This document shows, in pieces, positions 27,793 to 37,442 of a DNA stretch of 64,000 nt. The number at the start of each line of letters is the position of its first letter. The first letter of the stretch is position 1. Both the position numbers and the translations under genes were made by a program. The notes under the pieces were generated by a model that saw only the letters and a list, made by a program, of their open reading frames with translations, searched no databases and was not told the DNA's origin. The DNA comes from VAZQ01 sp963817015 (lineage in GTDB: Bacteria; Pseudomonadota; Alphaproteobacteria; Rhizobiales; Xanthobacteraceae): the NCBI GenBank assembly GCA_963817015.1, contig CAWFMV010000016.1, forward strand, positions 296,333 through 360,332. The letters run 5' to 3'.

Positions 27793-29226
27793 ATGAAGAA
27801 CTTATCTCTCGTTGGCGTCGCCTTTATTGCAATCAGCGCAAGTGTTGCCGCGCACGCCGCGGACATGCCGATGAAAGCGCGGCCCCTGCCAGAACCGCCG
27901 TACAACTGGTCAGGATTCTATGTCGGCATGAATTTTGGCGGGGCGTGGACCCGTGGCAGCCTGAATATTCCAAACAACAATTTTCATGGTGGCCTCACTG
28001 AGTTTATTGGTGGCTTTCAAGCTGGCTACAACTTTCAGGCTGGCCATCTACTGCTCGGTGTCGAAGGAGAGTTCGACGGAGCCATCTTCGATCATCCGGC
28101 GCTGCCGACCCCGACACTCGGCCCGGTGAGTCAGAATTGGATCGGAACAGCGGCGGCCCGCATCGGCCTCGTCAACGATCAATGGCTTGTCTATGGAAAG
28201 GTTGGCAGCGGCTGGGTCGACAGCAGAGCATCATTGAACTTACCGGGCGTCAGTTGGGTTGGGTCAAACACAAGCTCGGGTTGGCTCGTTGGCGCGGGCC
28301 TTGAATACGGCTGGAAAGCACATTGGACGGTCAGGCTCGAATACGAGTTTCTTTCGCTGCCAAGCTGGACGTCGCCCACAGCGCCGTCGATACAGTTGAA
28401 CCGCGACGTTCAGATGGTCAAAGCCGGGATCAACTACAAATTCGAGGCCGGCGTCCCGGAAAAAGTCGCACGACCGAGTGCTCGCCGTTCTGCCGAGCCC
28501 GACGAAGATTTGGCCAAAAATTCTCAGAACCCGATCGCCGATATGGTCAGCCTTCCGTTCCAGAGCAACACCAATTTCAACGCTGGGCGGTTCAACCGCA
28601 CCCAGGAAGTGCTCAACATTCAGCCCGTCGTTCCGCTGCACATCAGCGCAGACTGGAACGTGATCTCGCGCACGATCATTCCGATAATCAGCCAGCCCGA
28701 TCTGATACGAAACAGTAATACGAATGGAATTGGCGACATCACGCAATCGTTGTTTTTCTCGCCCGTACACCCAGGCGAACTCATTTGGGGCGCTGGTCCG
28801 GTCTTTACTGTTCCGTCCGCGAACGATCCTATTCTCGGGCAGGGAAAAATGCTGCTCGGCCCCACGGTCGTCTTATTGACAACGCCGGGACATTGGGTGA
28901 TCGGCGTGCTGGCGAACAATCAGTGGTCAGTTGGCGGCAATCCGTTGCGGTCGCCCGTAAACGAATTGCTCCTGCAGCCGTTCATCAACTACAACATGGA
29001 ACACGGGTGGTTCCTGACAACGTCACCGGTTATCACCGCGAACTGGCTGGCAGCGTCAGATCAGCGGTGGACTGTACCGGTTGGCGGCGGCGTTGGTCGA
29101 GTGTTCAAGCTCGACGACCACCCAGTGAGTGCGTACATCTCCGGCTATTACAACGTGATTAGACCAGACACCTCGCCGAACTGGCAATTGCGTGCCGAAT
29201 TCAGCCTGCTATTCCCGGAGAAGTAG
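27793..29226 (+). CDS. Two-barrel outer-membrane fusion: Omp31-like N-terminus plus transporter-like C-terminus
   Basis: A signal peptide ends AAHAAD. Residues 24-217 are an Omp25/Omp31-type eight-stranded barrel (PPYNWSGFYVGMNFGGAW, FIGGFQAGYNFQ, LGVEGEFDG, GAGLEYGWKAHWTVRLEYEF, AGINYKF). After a charged linker at 218-238, residues 239-477 match a different family, the neuromedin-U/MetA-like transporter barrel (DLAKNSQNPIADMVSLPFQS, EVLNIQPVVPLHISADWNVI, GGVGRVFKLDDHPVSAYISG), ending in an outer-membrane-type terminus LLFPEK. Each half is usually a separate protein. The gene is intact and lies between two SphA-like copies. Confidence 0.82.
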   Translation: MKNLSLVGVAFIAISASVAAHAADMPMKARPLPEPPYNWSGFYVGMNFGGAWTRGSLNIPNNNFHGGLTEFIGGFQAGYNFQAGHLLLGVEGEFDGAIFDHPALPTPTLGPVSQNWIGTAAARIGLVNDQWLVYGKVGSGWVDSRASLNLPGVSWVGSNTSSGWLVGAGLEYGWKAHWTVRLEYEFLSLPSWTSPTAPSIQLNRDVQMVKAGINYKFEAGVPEKVARPSARRSAEPDEDLAKNSQNPIADMVSLPFQSNTNFNAGRFNRTQEVLNIQPVVPLHISADWNVISRTIIPIISQPDLIRNSNTNGIGDITQSLFFSPVHPGELIWGAGPVFTVPSANDPILGQGKMLLGPTVVLLTTPGHWVIGVLANNQWSVGGNPLRSPVNELLLQPFINYNMEHGWFLTTSPVITANWLAASDQRWTVPVGGGVGRVFKLDDHPVSAYISGYYNVIRPDTSPNWQLRAEFSLLFPEK

Positions 29227-29258
29227 CCAAATTCGCAATGGTTCACAGAGGATCTCCG

Positions 29259-30263
29259 ATGCCAGTCGCGCTACGGACGACAATCGGGATTATCTGCGCC
29301 GGTGCGTTGGCATTAGCGCCGAGCGCCGCGCACGCAGGCAATGGCGGGCTAAGCTTCTGGCTTCCGGGAATATTTGGAAGCCTCGCCGCGGTGCCTGGGC
29401 AGCCAGGATGGAGTTGGCTGACGCTCTACCTGCATCTGGATGTTTCTGGTGGAGGCGGAAAGGAGTTTCAGAGGGGCGGCGCGATTGTTGCCGGCCTTCA
29501 TGCTCGCTCTGACGTTGTCGCCACTGGTCCCACCTATATCTTCGCAACACCAGTCGCCGGCGGCTAGGCCGCGCTCAGCCTCTTCGGTGCCGGTGGCAGA
29601 GTGCAAGTCGGAATTGACGCTACACTGAGCGGCCCTCGTGGGAACCAAATCTCAGGCAGTGCCACCGATGGGCGGACAACCTTCACGGACGTGTTCTGGC
29701 AAGGATCGCTGAAATGGCACGAGGGCGTCCACAACACGATGATCTATGCAACGGGAAATATCCCGAGCGGCACCTACGATCCCGACCGACTCGCCAATTT
29801 CAGCCTCGGTTTCGTGGCGGTCGATGGCGGCGCCGGATATACTTATCTCGATACGAAAACCGGAAACGAATTTTCCGTAGTGGCCGGCCTGACGTACAAC
29901 TTCATCAATCCCGACCTCCATTATCAAAACGGCATCGAATTTCATCTCGATTGGGGCGCATCGAAGTTCGTGGACAAGAATGTCCACGTCGGATTGGTCG
30001 GCTATTTCTTCCAGCAGATCACCGGTGACAGCGGCGCGGGTGCAAGGCTTGGCGATTTCAAAGGACGCGTGCTTGGCATTGGACCGCAAATCGGGTTCAT
30101 GTTCCAGCCGGGCGAAGGATATCAGGGCTACGTCAATCTCAAGGGCTACCGGGACTTTGCCCCTGAGAACCGGCCGGATGGTTTCACCATCTGGGCGACC
30201 TTCGCGGTTTCTCCTGCGGCGCCCGAGCCGTCGCAACCGCGCAGCCCGAGGATCGTCAAATAA
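29259..30263 (+). pseudogene. Second SphA-like outer-membrane protein with one in-frame amber stop
   Basis: The start MPVALRTTIGIICAGALALA, the GGLSFWLPGIFGSLAA hallmark and the whole barrel to SPRIVK-stop closely follow the gene at 26711. The only interruption is TAG at 29565-29567 (VAGG-stop-AALSLFG), with the frame intact on both sides. The paralogue has Gln at that place (LGGQATF), so a single C-to-T change of CAG explains it. Unless suppressed, only about 102 residues are made. The copy lost some N-terminal barrel sequence relative to its paralogue. Confidence 0.8.
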
Positions 30264-30291
30264 CCAATTGGCCTTCGATATTGAATGGTTA

Positions 30292-30314
30292 CTCACCGCC
30301 GCGCGCGGCGTGAG
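30292..30314 (+). terminator. Possible hairpin terminator after the outer-membrane gene group
   Basis: CTCAC and GTGAG enclose the perfect palindrome GCCGCGCGCGGC with a one-base bulge, 28 bases after the last stop of the SphA-like copy. There is no T-run, so the role is uncertain. Confidence 0.4.
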
Positions 30315-30498
30315 TAGCAGCAGGAAGAACAATGACCGGTTGGGTTACCGCATTGCAGCTCTGCCTAACCGCAAATAGCCGACATTGGAACGGACATCGT
30401 TTTCCGCCGCTTCGCGCCACAAACGGACTCATGCGCTGCAACAAAACGTCGGCATACTCATAAACGCGACCGCTGGGATTTCGCTGATTGATGTCCGC

Positions 30499-30681
30499 TT
30501 AGCCCCTCAAGTTCCGGGAAAGCGGACCCCCGGATCGCCGAATGGACACCAGCCAAAATATACCAGCCAGGACCAAGATTCCCCCCACTATCGCATAGCC
30601 TAACATGGGCAGGGACAAGCCGATGGCCACGAGCCCAGCGCCGAAAAGGATCATACAGATCGCGCCAATAATCCACACCAT
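30499..30681 (-). CDS. Small two-helix membrane protein, 60 residues
   Basis: A textbook CAGGAGGTGACC site directly precedes ATG 30681. The protein has two hydrophobic helices (VWIIGAICMILFGAGLVAIG and LGYAIVGGILVLAGIFWLVS) and a short basic tail SIRRSGGPLSRNLRG, so it should sit in the inner membrane with both ends on one side. No family is recognised. It stands alone, convergent with the outer-membrane genes. Confidence 0.7.
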   Translation of the reverse strand: MVWIIGAICMILFGAGLVAIGLSLPMLGYAIVGGILVLAGIFWLVSIRRSGGPLSRNLRG

Positions 30682-31111
30682 TGGTCACCTCCTGTGATCA
30701 GCTATTCCCAAGCACAGCACTGCAGCGAACAGATCGCTCTCGTCTGTGCGGCGGTCATGTAGGGCAGTGCCATTATGGCGCACGCTAGAAGGACTGATTG
30801 CTTTGCGACGCGCGGGCTTCAGCACGCTTTGCGAAGTCTGGACCGGGTCTGGCAACAGCGAGTGTCGTACCCTCGCGTAAGTCTTTGCGGCGTTTTGGCA
30901 GTGATGGCCTGCCTCTTACCTGCATTGAGAGAGTTCTACATGCGCGCGATGAGACACCCCATTCGACCAATGTGATGGACGGCTTAGCCTTAGGTTTAGG
31001 ACGGATCTCTTACAACATCCGATAAGCTCCGGGGGTAGGCCCTGCGACGATCAAGAATGCCGCCAATGGGGGCCATCTCACGGAGGCGAAGTAGCCAAGC
31101 AGGAGGTTGCA
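30682..31111. other. 430-base intergenic region
   Basis: I see no convincing gene. A GATGTCCGCTT string like those at 49470 and 59910 occurs just outside it, at 30490. An AGGAGG ribosome site at its end serves the small gene at 31112. Confidence 0.4.
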
Positions 31112-31306
31112 GTGGAATGGGTGCTCATCATGTCACTTCAATGGGTCGTTGGCGGGTCCACGACCGCGCCCATCACTCACACGATGGAGCAATTCCAGAC
31201 AGAAGATTTGTGCAAAGCGGCCGCCCGTGAAATTAAGAATGAAATGAAAGCTACGATTTAGGGCGCTGAAACTCATGCCCGGGTGGTGTGTGTTCGACGG
31301 AAGTGA
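31112..31306 (+). pseudogene. Small protein with GTG start and in-frame amber codon
   Basis: AGGAGG at 31101-31106 lies 5 bases before GTG 31112. The frame reads VEWVLIMSLQW, then FQTEDLCKAAAREIKNEMKAT. It meets TAG at 31259-31261 and continues in frame as GAETHARVVCVRRK to TGA 31304-31306. The full 64-residue reading resembles small rhizobial proteins with one Cys in the middle and a C-terminal RVVCV segment. TAG thus probably replaces CAG. If not read through, a 49-residue peptide is made. The function is unknown. Confidence 0.45.
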
Positions 31307-31619
31307 CTTTCTATTCATCATCTCCGCGCCCGCCCTCGAAGAGGGAATGACAAGCGCGCTTATGTCCCGTTGCGGTCATGGTCGACAAAAGTCAGAGTGA
31401 GCATAAAGAGCCCGCCTATCCCCAATAGCTGACCTCCGCGTGGGAATTGTTTTCCCGCAGCTTCGGCCATACCCGGACATCGGCCTCATCGATCTTCTCG
31501 CCCTAAACCTAAGGACATCTCTCTCAGCCCTAGAGAGAATATCGCTCGGCGTCAGGCTTGGCGAAGCTCATCCTATGCACTGTCAGCCTGAGGTGTGCCG
31601 GCGATACGGAGTGATCGAA
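31262..31619. other. Intergenic region before the secreted 31620 protein
   Basis: Apart from the last codons of the small gene to 31306, nothing gene-like is seen. The segment near 31507 (CCTAAACCTAAGGACAT) is similar to the edge of the inverted repeat at 46509. An in-frame ATG-less extension to 31440 exists upstream of the next gene but has no signal or composition supporting it. Confidence 0.35.
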
Positions 31620-32204
31620 ATGACAAGCAATTTCATTGGCACGTTATTCGGGATGGTAGGCCGCCCTCGCATGCCAGAAATTGCAAAGCCGCGTTCGCAA
31701 CACATCGGATTTATGGCCGCGCTCTTTGCGTTCTTCTGCTGCTCGGCTTGGCCAAGCTCCGCCGCCGAAAATCTGGAGTGTCCAGAAATCGGCCCGGGCC
31801 GGGTTCCGGATCTCATTGGTGACGCGACGGGTGCCGGGCTGGTCACCACCGGGAACCGCAGCGACCTCTCCAATGAGATCAATGTTTTGATCTACAGGCT
31901 GCAAATCAGCAATCCCAACATCCCGTGGACTGACGTGCAGAACGTGCTGATTGCCGCGTATTGTCGCGTCGTGACCACTGCGCCTGGGCTCACTGCCTCC
32001 GAAAAATGGGACCGCATGCGCCAGTTCGACAAGGTTCTGGAACAACAGATCGCGGCCCACACGATGCCCGCCGGAACACTGATCATCGCCAACGTTCCGC
32101 TTCCTCCTGACGTCTTTCGAGAGCTCAGGAGCCAGGCATTCGCCTCCCATCAGACACCCGCCCAATTGATGGCCGCCATCCTGGCGCGCGCAGCAGGCAA
32201 GTAG
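31620..32204 (+). CDS. Secreted hypothetical protein
   Basis: From ATG 31620, preceded by GGAG, the protein has a hydrophobic segment (HIGFMAALFAFFCCSAWPS) that should act as a signal peptide with cleavage near SSAAENLE. A start at 31671 would give a more usual signal length. The mature 150 residues begin CPEIGPGRVPDLIGDATG. They contain helices typical of an alpha-helical fold (LSNEINVLIYRLQISNPNI, DVQNVLIAAYCRVVTTAPGL, KWDRMRQFDKVLEQQIAAH). I recognise no family. It probably acts in the periplasm. Confidence 0.6.
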   Translation: MTSNFIGTLFGMVGRPRMPEIAKPRSQHIGFMAALFAFFCCSAWPSSAAENLECPEIGPGRVPDLIGDATGAGLVTTGNRSDLSNEINVLIYRLQISNPNIPWTDVQNVLIAAYCRVVTTAPGLTASEKWDRMRQFDKVLEQQIAAHTMPAGTLIIANVPLPPDVFRELRSQAFASHQTPAQLMAAILARAAGK

Positions 32205-32326
32205 AGACCCGATGAGCCCGCGCGACCTTGCTGAAGAGAGAGTGGCGGCATCTTCTGGACCTGGCGATGGACCAATGTCCATCCCGGTTTGACGTCAGAG
32301 TATCGTGACCCTTACTCGGCCTTTGC

Positions 32327-33476
32327 ATGAATTGCACCCGCCCAATCGTTTTCTGGATTGCGATGCTCGCGGCGGTCGTCGCAGTCGTTGTCTTGCTACG
32401 CGGCGTCCTCCTACCGTTTGTTGCCGGCATGGTGCTTGCCTATGTACTCAATCCCATCGCAAGCCGTATGGAGCGGCTGGGGGTCAATCGCCTGCTGGCG
32501 ACGATTGCCATCATCGTTGCCGCTGTTGTCACCATTGCGGTTCTGATGGTTCTGACTGTTCCAATGATCGTCGCGGAGGTCTCATACTTCATTGAAAGTC
32601 TTCCCTTGTACGTCAGGCGGTTGCAGACGCTGGCGACGGATCTTCAAGCCGACCGTGGCTTAGCAAGATAGTGGGGGAAGGTCTCGGGGAGGCCGAGCGT
32701 TCGTTCGGTGAGCTCACCTCCCTGGCGAGTAGTTGGATAGGCGCCCTCCTGCGCTCGATATGGTCGGGGGGACAGGCCCTGATCTCCATCGTTTCGCTTA
32801 CGGTGGTGGCTCCCATTGTTGCCTGCTATCTCATCTATGACTGGAACAGGATGATCGCAGCGATCGACCACTGGGTGCCCCCTGTGTATCGCGAGACAGT
32901 GCGGATGATTGCCTCGGAGATCGATGACACTATCCGCGGATTCGCGCGTGGTCAGAGTTTGCTTTGTCTCGTTCTGGCCGTTTTCTACTCATCAGCACTG
33001 TCTCTGATCGGTCTCGAGCACGGCGTCCTGATCGGCATTGCGTCGGGGTTGTTAAGCTTCATACCCTATCTCGGCGCACTCGCTGGCCTCGCTATTGCTA
33101 CGTGCGTTGCAATCTCACAATTCTGGCCGGATTGGACGATGGTCTTCTTCGTGCTTGCCGCGTTCTTTGTGGGGCAATCACTTGCGGACTACGTCCTGGC
33201 GCCATATCTGGTCGGCCGCAGTGTGCATTTGAACCCTGTTTGGATGATATTTGCGCTGTTCGCCTTCGGCTATCTGTTCGGCTTCGTTGGTCTCTTGATT
33301 GCGGTGCCGCTTGCTGCTGCCATCGGCGTGCTGATCCGTTTCGCACTGCGTCGTACTATGCAAGCCCGCTGTACGCTGGCCCGCTCCGTACGCCTCCTTG
33401 CACGAGATCGCCGGGATCGAATGTTTCCACCGAAGAGCCTCGACGCAGCGCGGCGCGTGAAGCTAGTCACCACTGA
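32327..33476 (+). CDS. AI-2E family transporter (two frameshifts)
   Basis: The protein has the layout of the AI-2 exporter/PerM family. N-terminal helices (FWIAMLAAVVAVVVLLRGVL, GMVLAYVLNPIASRMERLG) are followed by a periplasmic amphipathic region and then four to five helices with the signature GLLSFIPYLGALAGLAIAT and SVHLNPVWMIFALFAFGYLF. One base is missing near 32650, after LQADR; the next frame resumes WLSKIVGEGLGEAE. A second shift near 33350 should give YYASPLYAGPL and stop at 33476. The substrate is unknown; family members export small signals or sodium. The rejoined length is about 383 residues. Confidence 0.8.
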
Positions 33477-33499
33477 AGAAAGCGTGTCGTCACACACAG

Positions 33500-34112
33500 A
33501 TGGAACAGCACCTTCAGGCGATTGTGACGGTTCTTTCTCTGGTCAATCCGCTGATCTGCGGGGCCATGTTCGCGCAGATAGAGGCCGGTCAGACCGCGCG
33601 CCGCACGACTGGCCGATGCCACCAGGGCGGCGTTGGCTGTGCTGGCTATCCTGATCATCGCTGCGCTCGCGGGAGCAAGAGTTCTGAAAGTTTTCGGCGT
33701 CTCGCTCGAAGCCTTTTCGATTGCCGGAGGAGGTGTGCTGACCTGGATCGGGTTCTCCATGTTGCGCGGTAGTTCGCCGCAGTCCCAAGGCCACTTGGCG
33801 AATGGCGCCAAAGAGAAACGATCGCTTACGCCGGTGATCATGTTCGCGGCCAGTCCGGGCACGATTACCGGAGTCATCACGCTCGCGGTTGCACATGCGA
33901 AACTGGCGCTGCCAGTCGCGGCGCTTGTCGCGGTCGTCGTAGCGGCGGGTGTAATGTGGATCGTGATGGTGCTTGTGGCTCACGGCGGAACACGCGCGAG
34001 CGGCGGCCTTTTTCACGACACGGCGACGCGGTTTATGGGATTGATTGTCATCGCCATGGGCGTGCAGTTCGCGCTGACAGGCTTCCACGATTTTTCCACC
34101 GTGCATCCTTGA
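33500..34112 (+). CDS. MarC family integral membrane protein (frameshift near 33595)
   Basis: The N-terminus MEQHLQAIVTVLSLVNPLI is the first MarC helix. After an indel near 33595 the frame resumes at MAVLAILIIAALAG and carries the family core VLKVFGVSLEAFSIAGGGVL, WIGFSMLRG and VIMFAASPGTITGVITLAV. Six transmembrane helices are predicted over about 204 residues, as in MarC/SNARE-type multi-spanning proteins. Despite the name, MarC proteins do not give antibiotic resistance and their role is unknown. It starts 23 bases after the AI-2E gene and is likely cotranscribed. Confidence 0.75.
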
Positions 34113-34129
34113 GTGCTGTGAAGTCGAGG

Positions 34130-36555
34130 CTACTGATGGCCGGACTTGTCGCTTTGTCGCTGAAGGTCCTGGATCAGCCTAACCAGATCCTTGTCTTCGG
34201 GGATGATCAGAGCCAGCTGCTCCGCGTATTTGAGCGCGGAATTCGATATGCCCCGACCCGCGATGGAAGCTGATGAGTGCCATCAAGGTATCGCGATCGC
34301 TCGGATGTCGGGCGAGGGTTTCCGCGAGGACTGCTATTGCATTTTCAGTCTGGCCGGCGGAATGCAGTGCCACCGCATAGACAAATGTGTATCGCGCGCG
34401 CTCCGGCTCGATTTCGGCCGCCCGTCGCAATTCGGCAATGGCCCCATCGCTGCGCTTGAGACGCGTCAGCGTCAATCCGAGCGCATGATGCAGCCCGGCG
34501 TGCCGGGGTGAGGCGTCGATGGCAGTCCGCAGAACTTCCTCTCCGTCAGCATCCCGACCGCGCTGGCGATAGAGATCGGCGAGGTTGATTGCCGCGGGCG
34601 CAAATAGCGGGCTCAGCCGCAGCGCGGCTTTGTATTCGGCTTCCGCCTCGGCTGCGAGGCCACGCCGCGCAAAGAAGTAACCCAGCGTCGAACGCGCTTC
34701 CGGCCGATCGGCATTGAGCCGCTGTGCAGCGACGAATTCGGCTGCCGCGCGCTCGAAGCGCTCGCGGTCGGAAGGTGGCTGGCTCAGCGCTTGGCACAGT
34801 CGAGAGCAGGTTGGCCGCGCTGATACGCACGCCACGATTGGAATTGGACAAGAGCGGCGCGACGACCGGCCAAAGCTGATTGGCCGGCAAATCTTCAAGC
34901 ATGGCAAGCGCTCCGATCCGCACCATGGGATCGGGGTCCGACAGTCCGGCGCGCGCCAGATTAGCATCCGACTTAGACGTCGAGCCGTATGGCCTGAGCT
35001 CGGCCAGCGCGCTTGCACGCGCAAACGCCGGAACATTGCGGTCGGCGGCGATTTTGCGAAGCATAGCCGGGGCGTCGCCGCGACCGGTCCAAGCTGCGTG
35101 GAAAGCCTCCGCGTAGTTTTGCAAGCCCTTTCGGTTCGGACCGTGCCAGCGCTCGACCGCCGATGCCGCCCATTCTGCGCTCTTGTCGCCGTGGCAGTCA
35201 TTGCAGGCGTTGGGCGTTCCGAGCTTTGCCGAAACATCGGGCCGAGGCACCCGGAAGCTGTGATCGTGCCGCCGGTCGACCACCATGTAGGTGCGCTCCG
35301 GCATGTGGCACGACGCGCAGGACAAGGGCGGATTCACCGCTTCGTGTCGTCGATGGGCTGCCACCTCATACTTGGCGGAGGCGTGACATTGCAGGCAGGT
35401 GCCATCGGCAGGAGCGCGAAGCTTGCCGCTGTGCGGCTCGTGGCAGTCGCTGCAGGTGACGCCGGCTGCGAACATCTTGCTCTGCTTGAATGAGCCGTAG
35501 TTGTAGACCTCGTCCAGCATTTGCCCGTCGGCTTGATAAACGCCCTGGCGTATCGGCGCGACTGTGTGCGTCTCGGAAAGCCATCGGCCCGGAGCCCATG
35601 CTTCGGAGGACTGGCCGCGGCGAGCATGGCAAAGGCCGCAGGTTTCGACCTCCGCCCGCAAGGTCCGCGGCGCGCTGCTGCGAACAGCATTGCCGGTCGC
35701 GGGATTGATCGACCAGGCTGCATCACGCCGTTCAGAAAAGTGCTCCGCCAGCCCCTTGGTCGGATCGTCCGACTTACCAAACGGCCACCAGCTCCTCTGC
35801 TCCCACGCCCAGGCGACGTGACGCGATCCTTGCCCGTGGCACGCCTCGCAGCCGACGCTGATCTCGGAGAACGTCGTGGCATATCGGTCGTTCACGGCGT
35901 CGTAATTCTTGCGTACGCCGGTCGAGTGGCACTCCGCGCACATGAAGTTCCAGTTCTGGTTCAGCTTGGTCCAATGCAGGACGTCGTCGTGCTTGATCTC
36001 CTCGTTCGGGTAGAGATGAAACCAGCGCTGGCCGCCCTGTTGCTTTGGGCGGCTGTCCCACGCGATCGACAACGCCTGCAGCCGGCCGTCGGGAAACTCA
36101 ATCAGATATTGCTGCAGCGGATCGAGCCCGAACGTGTACTTGACATCGAACGTGGCAAGCTTGCCGTCGGGCCCATCGGTCTCGACCAGGAACTTCCCGT
36201 CCCTGCGGAAGAAGCGGGAGCGCACGCCGTAATTGTCGAAGCTCGCGTCGGCAAAATCGCCAAGTACGGACTTGTCGTCGGCATGGGCCATCGCGTGACT
36301 ATGTTGCGAGCCGCGCCAGAGAGTTGCTTGTGCTTGGTGGCAGCCGCCGCAGCCTTCGCTGCCGACAAAGGTCGGCGGGCTTGATGCCTGGGTGCTGCCG
36401 GTTGGTGAAATCGGCCAGCCCCCGGTGAGGACGCCGTACGTCAGCCCCACGAGGAGGACGACCGCAGCGGCGCCAGCTGTCACGAGCCAGATGAACAATG
36501 TCGACCGGCGCCTGACGTGCTCTTCTCGCTCCACCACGTCATCGGCAGCGGTCAT
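34130..36555 (-). CDS. Membrane-anchored octaheme c-type cytochrome with HEAT and TPR tail (frameshifted)
   Basis: One N-terminal helix (residues 19-43) anchors the protein. Eight CxxCH haem sites begin at Cys69, 206, 236, 306, 368, 387, 413 and 451. The haem part resembles cytochrome c554/NrfA-type multihaem proteins. Residues 480-590 look HEAT-like (ARASALAELRPYG, MVRIGALAMLEDLPANQLW). A TPR tail follows (PEARSTLGYFFARRGLAAEA, APAAINLADLYRQRG, AGLHHALGLTLTRL). Indels near 34790 and 34250 break the frame; the repaired end is LQRQSDKSGHQ at 34130. It probably carries electrons in the periplasm. It heads the minus-strand block leading to the sulfatase and oxidase genes. Confidence 0.82.
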
Positions 36556-36655
36556 TGGTTTCCCCCCGCCGTCCTTGGTGTTGGATCGGCTGCGCGCGAG
36601 CGTCTTGGGGCGGTGGTGCGACAAAAGTTGGCTCATCGTAGCCGGTGGGCGGCTT

Positions 36656-37003
36656 TTATCTGCGACGTGGCGGAGGCGGCAGCACTTCGAAAGCGCGCTG
36701 CCAGATCGTTCCGCGGTCGAACTGGATCGTCATCCCGTCTGGAGAATAGATTGCGCCCTGGTTTGCGCGGTCGACCCAGATGCGTCCGGGGTAGTTGACC
36801 CAAGCTCTCGACGGCTCACCGACATCGTTCAATATATTGAGCTCCCATCCGTTCTGCGTGATGAATGCCGGGCTGCCCGGTCCCCCGGAGCACAGCAGCA
36901 CGCATCGATAGCGGCCGTTCAAGTCGACGCCTTGCACCTGCGCGGACGCATTGGTCGCCATCAGGGCTGCAAGGAGTGCGATCATTGCGAGTCCTTTGTT
37001 CAT
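36656..37003 (-). CDS. Small secreted protein, 115 residues
   Basis: ATG 37003 gives a signal peptide MNKGLAMIALLAALMATNASA with cleavage before QVQG. The mature part has a Cys pair (YRCVLLCSGG), then ITQNGWELNILND, RIWVDRANQGAIYSPDG and a Pro/Arg end LPPPPRRR. It looks like a small beta-structured periplasmic protein. I know no function. It lies 100 bases upstream of the octaheme gene on the same strand. Confidence 0.65.
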   Translation of the reverse strand: MNKGLAMIALLAALMATNASAQVQGVDLNGRYRCVLLCSGGPGSPAFITQNGWELNILNDVGEPSRAWVNYPGRIWVDRANQGAIYSPDGMTIQFDRGTIWQRAFEVLPPPPRRR

Positions 37004-37074
37004 GTTTTTCTCCGTCGGATCGAGATCAAACTTACAGACAGGCTTCGCCATGTCCGCGCCATGTCCGCGTTCGG

Positions 37075-37401
37075 TCATCGGAAACTGTACATGCGCTGGG
37101 CATCGGCCAGGGCACGCGAGCAACCGGCATCGCCCTGCACATCGAGGCTCTTGGCGCGCGCCAGGGCTTCCTCGAACGTTGCCTGTGCGCTCTCCTCGGC
37201 GCGCTTCACTGAATCGGGTGTCGGTTGGCGGCCGGTTTGTGCACCGACGGTCTGGTCTCCGGTCGGCCCTGCCGTTGGGTTCTTTCCGGATTGGCGCACG
37301 GCCTGTTCGAATTGCGCGATCGCGTTGCTGCAGGGGCCCGCACCTGCCGATGCGGTGCCGAGGAGCAAGACGGCAACGGCGAAAGTGGCTGTCACTTTCA
37401 T
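37075..37401 (-). CDS. Small secreted protein, 108 residues
   Basis: GGGGAGATGCCAAC precedes ATG 37401. The signal peptide MKVTATFAVAVLLLGTASA is followed by PCSNAIAQFEQAVRQ, a Thr/Gly/Gln-rich linker around TAGPTGDQTVGAQTG and a helical end with Cys (AQATFEEALARAKSLDV, GCSRALADAQRMYSF). The two Cys may pair the helices. The pattern is seen in many short rhizobial periplasmic proteins of unknown role. Confidence 0.65.
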   Translation of the reverse strand: MKVTATFAVAVLLLGTASAGAGPCSNAIAQFEQAVRQSGKNPTAGPTGDQTVGAQTGRQPTPDSVKRAEESAQATFEEALARAKSLDVQGDAGCSRALADAQRMYSFR

Positions 37402-37442
37402 GTTGGCATCTCCCCGTTTGAATTCAGAACAGGACCGTGCGC

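Noticed and set aside
30775..30975. A 66-residue frame in the 30.7-31.1 kb gap
   Set aside because: No ribosome site, no domain and composition like the surrounding non-coding DNA.
29565..31261. Amber reassignment of TAG as Gln in this organism
   Set aside because: TAG serves as the ordinary stop at 12000, 24345, 27758 and 63130, so a general reassignment is ruled out; local nonsense changes are simpler.
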